Below, in pieces: positions 50,721-59,853 of a stretch of 64,000 nt of DNA (the stretch's first letter is position 1; the number at the start of each line of letters is the position of its first letter). Position numbers and translations under genes: made by a program. The stretch is from the NCBI RefSeq assembly GCF_022023855.1, contig NZ_CP059450.1, forward strand, positions 1,314,001 through 1,378,000, given 5' to 3'. The notes under the pieces were generated by a model. That model searched no databases. It saw nothing but the letters and a program-made list of their open reading frames with translations, and was not told where the DNA came from. Origin of the DNA: Azospirillum brasilense. GTDB lineage: Bacteria > Pseudomonadota > Alphaproteobacteria > Azospirillales > Azospirillaceae.

Positions 50721-51419
50721 TCAGGCCAGATCGAACAGCAGCACCTCGGCGCTGACCACGCCGTCCAGCGTCAGCGATTCCTCCTTGCTGATCGCGGCGC
50801 CGTCGCCTTCCTTCAGGATCTCGCCGTTCAGCCGGACCTGACCGCGGGCGACCTGCACCCAGGCGTGGCGGCCCGGACGCAGCTCGTGGGTCACGCTGTC
50901 ACCCTCATCCAGAAGCGTGGCGTAGAGGTCCACGTCCTGGTGGATGATCACGCTGCCGTCGCGCCCGTCCTGGGAGCCGACGAGGCGCAGGCGACCCTGC
51001 TTCTCCTCCCGCTCGAAGGCCTTCTGCTCATAGCCGGGGACCATGCCCTCCTCGTTGGGCAGGATCCAGATCTGCAGGAAGTGCACCGGGTCCTTCTTGG
51101 ACGCGTTGTACTCGCTGTGCCGGATGCCCGACCCGGCGCTCATCCGTTGCACGTCGCCAGGCCGGATGACCGAGCTGGTGCCCAGCGTGTCCTTGTGCTC
51201 CAGCGCGCCGTCCAGGACGTAGGACACGATCTCCATGTCGGCGTGCCCATGGGTGGGGAAGCCGGCGCCGGGAATCACGCGGTCGTCATTGATGACGCGC
51301 AGCGCGCGGAAGCCCATGTGGGCCGGGTCGTAGTAGTGGCCGAACGAGAAGCTGTGCTTGCTGTTCAGCCAGCCCATGTTGACGGCGCCCCGTTCGTCGC
51401 GGTTGCGGATCGTGATCAT
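50721..51419 (-). CDS. pirin family protein (quercetinase-like bicupin)
   Basis: Protein of 232 residues with the pirin N-terminal metal-binding cupin ([35 protein letters not shown]) that supplies three His and a Glu, and a C-terminal cupin domain. Pirins such as YhhW oxidise quercetin or act as redox sensors; the role here is unknown. The start at 51419 has AGGAGGAGC upstream. It faces the previous gene across a terminator. Confidence 0.92.
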   Translation of the reverse strand: MITIRNRDERGAVNMGWLNSKHSFSFGHYYDPAHMGFRALRVINDDRVIPGAGFPTHGHADMEIVSYVLDGALEHKDTLGTSSVIRPGDVQRMSAGSGIRHSEYNASKKDPVHFLQIWILPNEEGMVPGYEQKAFEREEKQGRLRLVGSQDGRDGSVIIHQDVDLYATLLDEGDSVTHELRPGRHAWVQVARGQVRLNGEILKEGDGAAISKEESLTLDGVVSAEVLLFDLA

Positions 51420-51588
51420 CTCTGCTCCTCCTCGTCCTGTGCGAGGCCCTGTGGCCCCTCGTCTGGAGAGGAATGTGCTCCCGTTTCCGCAAAACAACAA
51501 TTGCCGGAGTTGCGGCTTATCTGTTCCATGAGACGCAACAAACGGCTATGATGGCGGCTCCCCTCAACCTGCGTCGCCGACCACCATC

Positions 51589-52221
51589 ATGCCCGCCATC
51601 ATACCCGATGTTTCGCCCCTCCTCCTCGCCATGGACCTGACCGGAATCTTCATCTTCGGGCTGACGGGAGGGACGCTGGCCGTGCGGCACCGTCTGGACA
51701 TCTTCGGCGTGATGGTGCTGGCGCTGGTAACGGCGCTGGCCGGCGGCGTGCTGCGCGACCTGCTGATCGGGGCGATCCCGCCGGCCACCATGCAGGACGA
51801 GCGGTACCTGATCACGGCACTGGCCTCGGGCCTGTTTGCCTTCTTCTTCCACCCCTTCATCAACCGGCTGGTCAAGCCGGTGATGGTGCTGGACGCGGCC
51901 GGCCTGGGCATCTTCGCGGTGGCCGGCTGCGGCAAGGCGCTGGCCTATGGGCTGGGTCCGCTGCCGGCGGTTCTGCTGGGCGTGCTGACCGCCTGCGGCG
52001 GCGGGCTGGTGCGCGACGTGCTGGTGGCCGAGGTGCCGCGGGTGCTGCGCGAGGAGATCTACGCGGTGGCCGCCCTGCTGGGCGCGGCGATCGTCATCGC
52101 CGGGGCCATGCTGGACCTGCCGAAGGCGCCGGTCGCCATCGCCGGGGCGGCGGCGGCCTTCCTGCTGCGGGTGGTCAGCGTGCTGCGCGGCTGGAGCGCG
52201 CCGCGGGCCCCCGGTTCATGA
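51589..52221 (+). CDS. trimeric intracellular cation (TRIC-type) channel, UPF0126/YicG
   Basis: Membrane protein of 210 residues made of two homologous 3-helix repeats plus a seventh helix. The repeats show GGVLRDLLIG (about residue 43) and GGGLVRDVLV (about 130), the lipid- and ion-associated motifs of the family. Bacterial TRIC proteins conduct cations as trimers; the physiological role is not settled. Starts after a long leader without an obvious ribosome site. Confidence 0.9.
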   Translation: MPAIIPDVSPLLLAMDLTGIFIFGLTGGTLAVRHRLDIFGVMVLALVTALAGGVLRDLLIGAIPPATMQDERYLITALASGLFAFFFHPFINRLVKPVMVLDAAGLGIFAVAGCGKALAYGLGPLPAVLLGVLTACGGGLVRDVLVAEVPRVLREEIYAVAALLGAAIVIAGAMLDLPKAPVAIAGAAAAFLLRVVSVLRGWSAPRAPGS

Positions 52222-52264
52222 CATTTGCAGTGAACAACCAAAGGCTTCGGCTGTTGGAGTGGGC

Positions 52265-52543
52265 ATGAGCGACACCGTGACCGACAACCCGGCCATGAGC
52301 CGATTCGAACTGGACGTGAACGGCCAGACGGTCTTCGCGACCTACCGCCGCCGCGGCTCCATCCTGCACATCCCCTATGTGGAGGCGCCGCCGTCCCTGC
52401 GCGGCACCGGGGCCGCCGGGCGGCTGCTGGAGGGGGTGATGGCCATCGCCCGCGCCGAAGGGCTGACCATCGTCCCGATCTGCGGCTACGCCGCCAACTG
52501 GATGCACCGCCACCGCGAGCATCACGACCTTCTGGCGCGGTAG
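52265..52543 (+). CDS. small GNAT-like N-acetyltransferase (YjdJ type)
   Basis: Protein of 92 residues with only the core of the GNAT fold: IPYVEAPPSLRGTGAAGRLLEGV (acetyl-CoA pyrophosphate loop, R-G-T-G-A-A) and IVPICGYAANWMHRH at the end. Such COG2388 proteins are about this size. Substrate unknown. The start at 52265 has GGAG five bases ahead. Confidence 0.85.
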   Translation: MSDTVTDNPAMSRFELDVNGQTVFATYRRRGSILHIPYVEAPPSLRGTGAAGRLLEGVMAIARAEGLTIVPICGYAANWMHRHREHHDLLAR

Positions 52544-52546
52544 GTC

Positions 52547-52975
52547 TCACAGCGCTCCCTGCGGCCGTTGCCCGTCCTTCGCCGCGAAGACCTCCTTGGC
52601 CGCGAACAGACCGTTGAGGGCCGCCGGGAACCCCGCGTAGACCGCCATCTGGATGAGGACCTCGACGATCTCGTCGCGGGTCAGCCCGACGTTCAATCCA
52701 GCCTCGATGTGCACCTTGAGCTGGGGTGCTGCGTTGCCCATGGCGGCGAGCGCCGCGATGGTGGCGATTTCGCGCGAGCGCAGATCGAGCCCGGGCCGCG
52801 AATAGATGTCGCCGAAGGGAAATTCAAACAGATAGGTCGCGAAGTCCGGCGCGATGTCGGCAAGCGCCGCCACCACCTTATGGCCGGCCTCGCCGTCGAT
52901 TTCGGCAAGCGCCCGTTGCCCGCGCTCAAGCCGTCTTTCTTCGATCCCGGATTCGATTTTGGACAGGTGCATCAT
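52547..52975 (-). CDS. carboxymuconolactone decarboxylase family protein
   Basis: Protein of 142 residues with the CMD fold (YLFEFPFGDIYSRPGLDLRSRE, LKVHIEAGLNVGLTRDEIVEVLIQ). It lacks the CxxC of the AhpD peroxidase branch, so it is nearer PcaC-type or uncharacterised members. Its first 50 bases overlap the end of the upstream MerR gene in another frame, implying tight co-expression. Confidence 0.88.
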   Translation of the reverse strand: MMHLSKIESGIEERRLERGQRALAEIDGEAGHKVVAALADIAPDFATYLFEFPFGDIYSRPGLDLRSREIATIAALAAMGNAAPQLKVHIEAGLNVGLTRDEIVEVLIQMAVYAGFPAALNGLFAAKEVFAAKDGQRPQGAL

Positions 52976-53339
52976 CGTCAGTCTTCCTCTGTTCCGTTTC
53001 GACGTAACCGTCGATCTTGGTATCGAGGACGAGAAGACAGGCGTTCAGGTCATCGACCTGGGCACGCACGCGCTCGCGGTGTTGCTCCAGCAAGGCCCGC
53101 CGTTCCGCTTCGGTCCCGGCGCCCTCCTCGCGCAGCGCCGCGTAGCGGAGCATGTCGCGGATGGGCATGCCGGTCGTCTTCAGACGGCCGAGAAACTCGA
53201 TCCAGGTCAGGATCGAAGCGTCGTAATCGCGGTGGCGGGACTGGTTCCGGTCGGCGTAGGGCAGCAGCCCGATCCGCTCATAGTAGCGGATGGTGTGGGC
53301 CGTCAGTCCCGAGCGTTTCGCGAGGTCTCCGATCTTCAT
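52926..53339 (-). CDS. MerR family regulator
   Basis: Protein of 137 residues with the MerR helix-turn-helix and wing (KIGDLAKRSGLTAHTIRYYERIGLLPYADRN) and a coiled-coil dimer helix. No cysteine pair suits a metal sensor; the C-terminus KTDDDAPVQNRIRDRRKTA looks untypical, because it runs through the start of the CMD gene. It probably regulates itself and the CMD gene. The Met at 53366 would add nine residues. Confidence 0.88.
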   Translation of the reverse strand: MKIGDLAKRSGLTAHTIRYYERIGLLPYADRNQSRHRDYDASILTWIEFLGRLKTTGMPIRDMLRYAALREEGAGTEAERRALLEQHRERVRAQVDDLNACLLVLDTKIDGYVETEQRKTDDDAPVQNRIRDRRKTA

Positions 53340-53431
53340 GCGCGTCTGCTTCTCATCACGATGCACAGGACGCTACGGGTTCGAGCGCGCTCTAAGTCAA
53401 GAGGGTTTCGGTCACCTCGGCCGCCAAGGCG

Positions 53432-54136
53432 TCACAGGCCGAGATAGGCCTGCTTCACCGCGGGGTCGGCCAGAAGCTCCTCGCCCGTGCCGGCCAGAAC
53501 GACGCGCCCGTTCTCCAGCACATAGGCGCGCTGCGCCAGCTTCAGCGAGGCGGCGACGTTCTGCTCCACCAGGATGATCGTCATGCCCTCGGCGGCGAGC
53601 GCGCGGATGGTGCGGAACAACTCCTGCACCATGGTCGGGGACAGGCCGAGCGACGGTTCGTCGAACATGATCAGGTCGGGCTTGCCCATCAGGCAGCGCC
53701 CGATGGCCAGCATCTGCTGCTCACCGCCCGACAGCGTGCCGGCGGCCTGCTCCAACCGCTCGTTCAGGCGGGGGAAGAGGGTCAGCACGCGCTCGAACGT
53801 GTCCTTCGCCCCGGCGCGGGCACGCGGGATGACGGCGCCCATTTCGAGATTCTCGCGGATGCTGAGCGTCGGGAAGATCTGCCGCCCCTCCGCCACCTGC
53901 CCGATGCCGAGATCGCAGACGACGTGGCTGGGCAGGCCGGCGATGTCCTTGCCGCGGAAGCGGATGGTGCCGCGCGCCGGCTTCAGGATGCCGGAGATGG
54001 TACGGATCAGCGAGGTCTTGCCCGCCCCGTTGGCGCCGACGATGGCGGTCGTCGTGCCCTCCGCCACCGCGATGGACACGCCGTCGAGCGCCTGGGCGTC
54101 GCCGTAGAAGAGGTCGAGGTCGGATACGGTCAGCAT
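53432..54136 (-). CDS. livF: branched-chain amino-acid-type ABC transporter ATPase LivF
   Basis: ABC ATPase of 234 residues. Walker A is GANGAGKTS, signature LSGGEQQ, Walker B LIMFDEPSLGLSP, typical of LivF-type ATPases of hydrophobic/amide amino acid uptake. livG, livH, livM and a binding protein are not in the surrounding 10 kb, so this is an orphan gene. A hairpin separates it from the TSUP gene upstream. Confidence 0.88.
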   Translation of the reverse strand: MLTVSDLDLFYGDAQALDGVSIAVAEGTTTAIVGANGAGKTSLIRTISGILKPARGTIRFRGKDIAGLPSHVVCDLGIGQVAEGRQIFPTLSIRENLEMGAVIPRARAGAKDTFERVLTLFPRLNERLEQAAGTLSGGEQQMLAIGRCLMGKPDLIMFDEPSLGLSPTMVQELFRTIRALAAEGMTIILVEQNVAASLKLAQRAYVLENGRVVLAGTGEELLADPAVKQAYLGL

Positions 54137-54151
54137 GCGGGGTCTTGCGTC

Positions 54152-54179
54152 GTGGCGGCCTTGGGAGAAGGGCCGCCAC
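54152..54179 (-). terminator. hairpin between TSUP gene and livF
   Basis: GTGGCGGCC/GGCCGCCAC with a 10-base loop. No T run follows, so it may be a weak terminator. Confidence 0.4.
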
Positions 54180-54212
54180 CTTAGCGCAGGCGCCGCCGGA
54201 ACCGAACGGCTT

Positions 54213-54956
54213 TTACTTCAGGAAAAACAGGACGCTCATCGCCAAGCCCACGGCGATGATGCCCGCGCGCAGGATGCGCGACGGGATCTTGCGCCCGACC
54301 CGCGCCCCGACATAGCCGCCGGCCACCGCCGCCACGGTCATCAGCGCGGCGTAGGACCACTCCACCGCCCCGCCGACCGCGTAGGCGGCGACCGCGATGG
54401 CGGTCAGCACGGCGGAGAACAGGTTCTTGAGCGCGTTCATGGCGTTCAGGTTGGTCATCCCGAACAGGCTCAGCTGCGCCAGCAGCAGGATGCCGAGGCC
54501 GCCGTTGAAATAGCCGCCATAGACCGACACCGCGAACAGCGTGGCGAGCATGGCCCCCGTCCCGTGCAGCCCCACCGCCCGCAGGCGGGCCGCCAGCATG
54601 CCGCCGAAAGCGAACAGCGCGGTGGCGACCAGCAGCAACCAGGGCACAATGCTGCGGAACACCGAATCCGGGGTCACCAGCAGCAGCGCCGCCCCGATCA
54701 ACCCGCCGGTCAGGCTGACCACCGACAGCGTGACCAGCCCGACCCCGCCCACAGGCTCCAGGTCGTGGCGGTAGCCGTAGACGCCGCTGGCATAGCCGGG
54801 CAGCAGCGCCACCGTGCCGGTGGCGTTCGCCGCCACCGGCGGCACCCCGGCGTAGATCAGCGCAGGAAGGGTCAGGAAACTGCCGCCACCGGCGACCGCG
54901 TTCATCGCCCCGGCCAGGAAGGCCGCGGCGAGCAGAAGAAGGGATGTCGTCACCAT
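54213..54956 (-). CDS. sulfite exporter TauE/SafE (TSUP) family membrane protein
   Basis: Membrane protein of 247 residues with about eight helices, two homologous halves. The TSUP signature is FLAGAMNAVAGGGSFLTLPAL near the N-terminus, and GGLGILLLAQLSL in the second half. Family members export sulfite, sulfoacetate or related organic anions. Specific substrate unknown. Confidence 0.9.
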   Translation of the reverse strand: MVTTSLLLLAAAFLAGAMNAVAGGGSFLTLPALIYAGVPPVAANATGTVALLPGYASGVYGYRHDLEPVGGVGLVTLSVVSLTGGLIGAALLLVTPDSVFRSIVPWLLLVATALFAFGGMLAARLRAVGLHGTGAMLATLFAVSVYGGYFNGGLGILLLAQLSLFGMTNLNAMNALKNLFSAVLTAIAVAAYAVGGAVEWSYAALMTVAAVAGGYVGARVGRKIPSRILRAGIIAVGLAMSVLFFLK

Positions 54957-54989
54957 CGTTCGGGTCGTTTTCGTTTCTTGTTGTTTGTT

Positions 54990-55190
54990 TATCCCCTCGC
55001 CCCTCTGGGGAGAGGGTTAGGGTGAGGGGGCGCCCGTAGGGCGTCCAAGCACTGCAATGAGGGAGCGTTGTCGGCCTGCGGCCGCCCCCTCATCCCATAC
55101 CCTTCTCCCCGCTCTCGGCGGCCAAAGGTCGCCTGTCGCCGACAGCGCCCGCAAGCGGGCGCGAAAGGGAGGGGAGAAGGGCTCAACAAC
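54990..55190. repeat. interspersed C-rich repeat cluster
   Basis: Contains the reverse complement of the 27-base core of the element at 48187 (here 55003-55029) and, further right, additional CCCTTCTCCCC/GGGGAGAAGGG arms. It fills the space between the acyl-CoA synthetase and TSUP genes on the minus strand. Confidence 0.75.
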
Positions 55191-56807
55191 CTACCCCCGC
55201 CCCCGCAGCTCACGCCGGATGATCTTGCCCGTGGTCGTCATCGGCAGGCTGTCCACGAACTCCACGGCGCGCGGGTATTCATGGGCGGCCAGCCGTGTCT
55301 TCACATGGGCCTGGATTTCCGCCGCCAGTTCGTCGCTGGGACGCACGCCGTCCTGAAGGACGATGAAGGCCTTCACGATCTCCGTGCGCAGGGGGTCGGG
55401 CACGCCGACCACGGCGGCCATGCGGACAGCGGGATGGCCGATCAGGCAATCCTCGATCTCGCCGGGGCCGATGCGGTAGCCCGCCGACGTGATCACATCG
55501 TCGTCCCGCCCGACGAAGCGGATGTAGCCGTCCGCGTCAAGCTCGCCCTGGTCGCCGGTGACCAGCCAGTCGCCGACAAACTTCGCGGCGGTGGCCTCCG
55601 GGTTGTTCCAGTATTGCAGGAACATCACCGGGTCCGGACGGTGCACGGCGATCAGGCCGATCTCACCGGGAGGACGGCGGTTGCCCTGCCCGTCGATCAC
55701 CGCCACGTCGTGGCCGGGGGCCGGCCGGCCCATGACGCCGGGCTTGGGCGGCATGACCGTGGCGCAGGAGGACACGATCATGTTGCACTCGGTCTGGCCA
55801 TAGAACTCGTTGATGGTCAGCCCGAAGGTCTGGCGGCCCCAGTCGAGAAGCTCCGCCCCCAACGTCTCGCCGCCGCTGGCGACGGAGCGCATGCTGTAGG
55901 TCCAGCGCGTCTGCGGGTCCTTCACTGCACGCATCATCTTCAGCGCGGTCGGCGGCAGGAAGGCGTTGCGCACCTGGAAGTCGGCGATCAGGCGGAAGGC
56001 CTCCTCCGCGTCGAACTTCTCGAAGCGGTGGGAGACCACGGTCACGCCGTGGTGCCAGGCGGGCATCAGCACGTCGAGCAGGCCGCCGATCCACGCCCAG
56101 TCCGCCGGGGTCCAGATGCGGTCGCCCGGCTGCGGGAACAGGTCGTGGGAAATCTCCACCCCCGGCAGATGGCCGAGCAGCACCCGGTGCGCGTGCAGCG
56201 CGCCCTTGGGCTGGCCGGTGGTGCCGGAGGTGTAGATGATCACCGCCGGGTCGTCCGCCGCGGTGTCCACCGGCGTGAAGTCCTCCGACGCCGCATTGAC
56301 CAGCGCGTGCCAGTCCAACTCGCCCTCCCCGGCCTTGTCGATGCGCAGGACGAGTTTCAGTTCGGGCAGGCGATCACGGATCTGGGCGATCTTGGCCGCA
56401 CCCACGGCGTCGGTCACCACCGCCCGCGCCCCGCAATTGCCGAGCCGGTATTCCAGCGCCTCCACCCCGAACAGCGAGAAGAGGGGAACGGCGACCCCGC
56501 CCATCTTGTAGACGGCGACGTGGCTGACCGCGGTCTCCGGCGCCTGGGGCAGCAGGATGCCCACCCGGTCGCCGCGCGCCACCCCATGGGCGGCCAGCGC
56601 GTTGGCGAGGCGGTTCGACAGGCGGCGGATGTCTGCGAAGCTGTAGGTTTCCACCGCGCCGTCGCGGCGCTTGTGGATCAGGGCGGTGCGGTCCGGATCG
56701 CGCTCCGCCCACTTGTCGCAGACGTCCACGCCGATGTTGTAACGCTCCGGCACCGACCAGACGAAACGGTCGCGCAGTCCCTCGTAGCTGTCCGCTTCCG
56801 GCAGCAT
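55191..56807 (-). CDS. acyl-CoA synthetase (AMP-forming, AcsA-like)
   Basis: Adenylate-forming ligase of 538 residues. The P-loop-like motif is IIYTSGTTGQPKGALH, with YGQTE (A5) and VTGDQGELDADGY (A7), and the C-terminal lysine in TTTGKIIRREL that completes adenylation. Sequence such as DWAWIGGLLDVLMPAWHHGVTVV groups it with medium-chain or acetyl-CoA synthetase-like enzymes. The start at 56807 is preceded by GGGAGG. It stands alone. Confidence 0.92.
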   Translation of the reverse strand: MLPEADSYEGLRDRFVWSVPERYNIGVDVCDKWAERDPDRTALIHKRRDGAVETYSFADIRRLSNRLANALAAHGVARGDRVGILLPQAPETAVSHVAVYKMGGVAVPLFSLFGVEALEYRLGNCGARAVVTDAVGAAKIAQIRDRLPELKLVLRIDKAGEGELDWHALVNAASEDFTPVDTAADDPAVIIYTSGTTGQPKGALHAHRVLLGHLPGVEISHDLFPQPGDRIWTPADWAWIGGLLDVLMPAWHHGVTVVSHRFEKFDAEEAFRLIADFQVRNAFLPPTALKMMRAVKDPQTRWTYSMRSVASGGETLGAELLDWGRQTFGLTINEFYGQTECNMIVSSCATVMPPKPGVMGRPAPGHDVAVIDGQGNRRPPGEIGLIAVHRPDPVMFLQYWNNPEATAAKFVGDWLVTGDQGELDADGYIRFVGRDDDVITSAGYRIGPGEIEDCLIGHPAVRMAAVVGVPDPLRTEIVKAFIVLQDGVRPSDELAAEIQAHVKTRLAAHEYPRAVEFVDSLPMTTTGKIIRRELRGRG

Positions 56808-56971
56808 GCTTTTCCTCCCGTCAGGTTCTTGCCGGCCGCTTGGACGCGGCCATTTGGTTTCATCATAGGGGCAACGGCGGCGGTCCGTCACGCGGACGGA
56901 ATAGTTTGCGGGGCTGCCATGTTCATGGACAGAGGGTTCATGAACACAGGTTCCGTTCCGTGGGGTTCGAG

Positions 56972-57517
56972 ATGAAGGCCAAGGGGATCGTTGCGGTTGT
57001 GTTGTCCGTGGGCCTGCTGGCCGGCTGCGCCAGCCCCTATGGCTATGGGTATGGCGCCGGGTATGGTGGTGGCGGGTACGGGGCCAACTATGGAGGCGGC
57101 TACGCCCCCGGTTACGGCAACAAGGCGACGGCGGGCACGCTGCTCGGCGGTGTGGCCGGCGGCCTCGCCGGGTCGCGCTTCGGCGGCGGCACGGGCAAGC
57201 TGGTGGCGGTCGGCATCGGCACGTTGCTCGGCGCCGCGCTGGGCAACGCCGCCGGCCAGTCGATGGACCGCGCCGACCTGATGTACGCGCAGCAGGCGGC
57301 GGGGCAGGCCTACATGGCGCCGACCGGTGCGACCGTGCAGTGGAACAACCCGCAGACCGGCAACTGGGGAAGCTACACCCCGACCCGCGACGGCACCGGC
57401 CCCTATGGCGAGCCCTGCCGGGAGTTCCAGACCAGCATCGTCGTCGGCGGGCAGCTTCAGCAGGGCTACGGCACCGCCTGCCGCCAGTCGGACGGAAGCT
57501 GGCGCATGGTGAGCTGA
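56972..57517 (+). CDS. 17-kDa surface-antigen-type glycine-zipper lipoprotein
   Basis: Protein of 181 residues. The signal ends with the lipobox LLAGC (Cys about 20), so it is lipid-anchored. A Gly/Tyr-rich spacer precedes a glycine-zipper (AGTLLGGVAGGLAGSRFGGG, ALGNAAGQSMDRAD) and a C-terminal domain with GEPCREF, as in the rickettsial 17-kDa antigen/RT0821 family. It is probably an outer-membrane protein. A 164-base leader lies upstream. Confidence 0.87.
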   Translation: MKAKGIVAVVLSVGLLAGCASPYGYGYGAGYGGGGYGANYGGGYAPGYGNKATAGTLLGGVAGGLAGSRFGGGTGKLVAVGIGTLLGAALGNAAGQSMDRADLMYAQQAAGQAYMAPTGATVQWNNPQTGNWGSYTPTRDGTGPYGEPCREFQTSIVVGGQLQQGYGTACRQSDGSWRMVS

Positions 57518-57576
57518 GGCGGCTCCTTCGACCATGCCTCTTCAACCAAGCGGAGAAATGCTCTAGACAGTCGGGC

Positions 57577-59739
57577 ATGGCGACGATCAAGGACGTGCTG
57601 GCCGCGGCGCTGGCCCATCATCAGGCCGGCCGGCTGGCGCAGGCCGCCGCCGGCTATCAAGCCGTCCTCGACACCCTGCCCGACCACCCCGACGCGCTGC
57701 ATCTGCTCGGCGTCGTCTATCTCCAAGCCGGGCACCCGGCAGCGGCCGAGCCGCGCATCCGCGCCGCCCTCCGCGCCGACGCGACCGTCGCCGATTACCA
57801 CGACAACCTCGGCAGCGCCCTGCGCGCCCTGGACCGGGCCGCCGAGGCGGCCGACGCCCACCGCGCGGCGATCCACCTGCGCCCGGCCTTCGCGCAGGCC
57901 CATTACAACCTCGGCAACGCGCTGGACCGGCTGGGACGGCTGGAGGAGGCCGCGGACGCCTACCGGCAGGCCGCCACGCTGCGCCCCGGCTACGCGCGGG
58001 CGCATTTCAACCTCGGCAACACGCTGACGGCGCTCGGTCGGCTGGCCGAGGCTGACGATGCCTTCCGCGCCGCCCTGGCCGACGATCCCGGATTTGGAGA
58101 GGCGCACGCCAACCGCGCCTCGCTGATGTTGCAACGCGGCCGGGCGGCGGAGGCGGAGCGGGCCTTGCGCCGCACGCTGGCGCTGCGCCCCGACCACACC
58201 ACCGCGCTCGCCAACCTGTCCGCCGCCTTGCTGGCCCTCGACGCCCCTGCCGACGCCGAGCGGGCGGCGCGGCGCGCCGAATCCGCGCGCCCGGACTTCG
58301 CGGAGGCCGCGCTGCGCCGGGGCGACGCGCTGCAAAAGCGCAACCGTCTGGCCGAGGCCGCCCGCGCCTACGCCCGGGCCGCCGCCCTGTGCCCCGATCT
58401 GGCCGAGGCTTACGCGAACCTCGCGCTGGTGCGCCAGACGCAGGGCGACCTGGATGCTGCTGAGGCCGGCTACCGCCGCGCGCTGACCCTGCGGCCCGAT
58501 CTGGCCGAGGTGCGCTCCAACCTCGCCTATCTGGAACTGTTCAGGCCCGGCGTGACGCTGGCCCGCGTGCTGGAGGCGCACCGCGGCTGGGACGCCGTGC
58601 ACGGCGCACCGTTGCGGCCCGAATGGGCGCCGCGCGCCCCCGCGGTGAGGGACGGCACCCGGCCTCTGCGCGTCGGCATCCTGTCCGGCGACTTCCGCCG
58701 CCACCCGGCGGGCCAGTTCGCGGTGCGGGCGGTCGAAGCGCTGCCGGACTTCGGCGTCGACCTGACCCTCTACGCCAACCAGTTGGAAGCGGACGACCTC
58801 ACCGACCGCTTCCGCGCCGCGGCGGCGCGCTGGGTGCCGGTCGCCGACCGGACCGACGCTGAACTTGCAACAGTGATCCGCAACGACCGGCTGGACGCGC
58901 TGATCGACCTCGCCGGGCACAACGCCCGCGGGCGGCTGGGCGTCTTCGCGCGCAAGCCGGCGCCGGTGCAGGTCGCGTGGTCGGGCTACATGGCGACCAC
59001 CGGGCTCGCCGCCATGGACGCGCTGGTCGCCGACGCCCACCATGTACCGGAGGGGGCGGAGCGCTTCTACAGCGAGCGCATCCTGCGCATGCCCGGCGCC
59101 TTCATTGCCTACGACCCGCCGCCGAACGCGCCGGAGCCCGGCCCGCCTCCCTGCCTGACCGGCCAGCCCATCACCTTCGGCGTCTTCAATATCCTGACCA
59201 AGCTGACCGACGAGGTCCTCGCCACCTGGGCCGCCCTGCTCGCCCGTGTCCCCGAGTCGCGTCTGCTGCTGAAGACCAAGGCGCTGTCCTGCCCGGAAAC
59301 CGCCGCCCAGTGGCGCGGGCGGCTGGCCGCGGCGGGCATCGCGCCGGAGCGGCTGATCCTGGCCGGGGCCACCGGCAGCCGGGAGCATATGGGCTGGTGC
59401 GCCCGCGTGGACGTGGCGCTGGACCCCTTCCCCTTCGCCGGCAGCACGACGACGCTGGAAACGCTGTGGATGGGCGTGCCGGTCGTCACCCTGCCCGGCG
59501 AAACCTTCTCCAGCCGCCATTCCCTGGCTTTTCTGAGCGTGGCGGGGGTCGAAGGCTGCGTCGCCCGCGACCCGGCGCATTATGTGGACCTCGCCGCCGG
59601 CTGGGCCGCCGATCCGGCGCGGCTGGCGGACTTGCGCCGGACCCTGCGCCCGCGCATGGCGGCCGGACCGCTCTGCGACGGGCGGCGCCTTGCCGAAGCC
59701 CTGGCAAAGGCGCTGCGGGACCTGCCGCAACGCACCTAG
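57577..59739 (+). CDS. TPR protein with SPINDLY/OGT-type (GT41) glycosyltransferase domain
   Basis: Protein of 720 residues. The first 300 are about eight tetratricopeptide repeats starting MATIKDVLAAALAHHQAGRL; the second half is the GT41 catalytic domain of O-linked sugar transferases, with APVQVAWSGYMATTGL, FGVFNILTKLTDEV, LDPFPFAGSTTTLETLWMG and VTLPGETFSSRHSLAFL matching the UDP-sugar site of OGT/SPINDLY enzymes. A protein target such as flagellin is plausible but unproven. It starts 59 bases after the lipoprotein gene. The N-terminal module is repeated in the protein at 60101. Confidence 0.9.
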   Translation: MATIKDVLAAALAHHQAGRLAQAAAGYQAVLDTLPDHPDALHLLGVVYLQAGHPAAAEPRIRAALRADATVADYHDNLGSALRALDRAAEAADAHRAAIHLRPAFAQAHYNLGNALDRLGRLEEAADAYRQAATLRPGYARAHFNLGNTLTALGRLAEADDAFRAALADDPGFGEAHANRASLMLQRGRAAEAERALRRTLALRPDHTTALANLSAALLALDAPADAERAARRAESARPDFAEAALRRGDALQKRNRLAEAARAYARAAALCPDLAEAYANLALVRQTQGDLDAAEAGYRRALTLRPDLAEVRSNLAYLELFRPGVTLARVLEAHRGWDAVHGAPLRPEWAPRAPAVRDGTRPLRVGILSGDFRRHPAGQFAVRAVEALPDFGVDLTLYANQLEADDLTDRFRAAAARWVPVADRTDAELATVIRNDRLDALIDLAGHNARGRLGVFARKPAPVQVAWSGYMATTGLAAMDALVADAHHVPEGAERFYSERILRMPGAFIAYDPPPNAPEPGPPPCLTGQPITFGVFNILTKLTDEVLATWAALLARVPESRLLLKTKALSCPETAAQWRGRLAAAGIAPERLILAGATGSREHMGWCARVDVALDPFPFAGSTTTLETLWMGVPVVTLPGETFSSRHSLAFLSVAGVEGCVARDPAHYVDLAAGWAADPARLADLRRTLRPRMAAGPLCDGRRLAEALAKALRDLPQRT

Positions 59740-59760
59740 CCTTTCTGGATAGGACGCCCC

Positions 59761-59781
59761 CAACTCCTAAATTAGGGGTTG
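59761..59781. promoter_or_regulatory. inverted repeat CAACTCCTAA-A-TTAGGGGTTG
   Basis: Near-perfect ten-base inverted repeat with one mismatch, 21 bases past the glycosyltransferase stop, in AT-rich sequence and followed by TTTGG. It could be a weak terminator or an operator for the next small gene. Confidence 0.45.
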
Positions 59782-59853
59782 TTTGGTCTCCGAATTTTCG
59801 TCACATGTTGTATATCAGATTCATCAAGGGTCGTGACGCCCAGGGGGTCCTGG

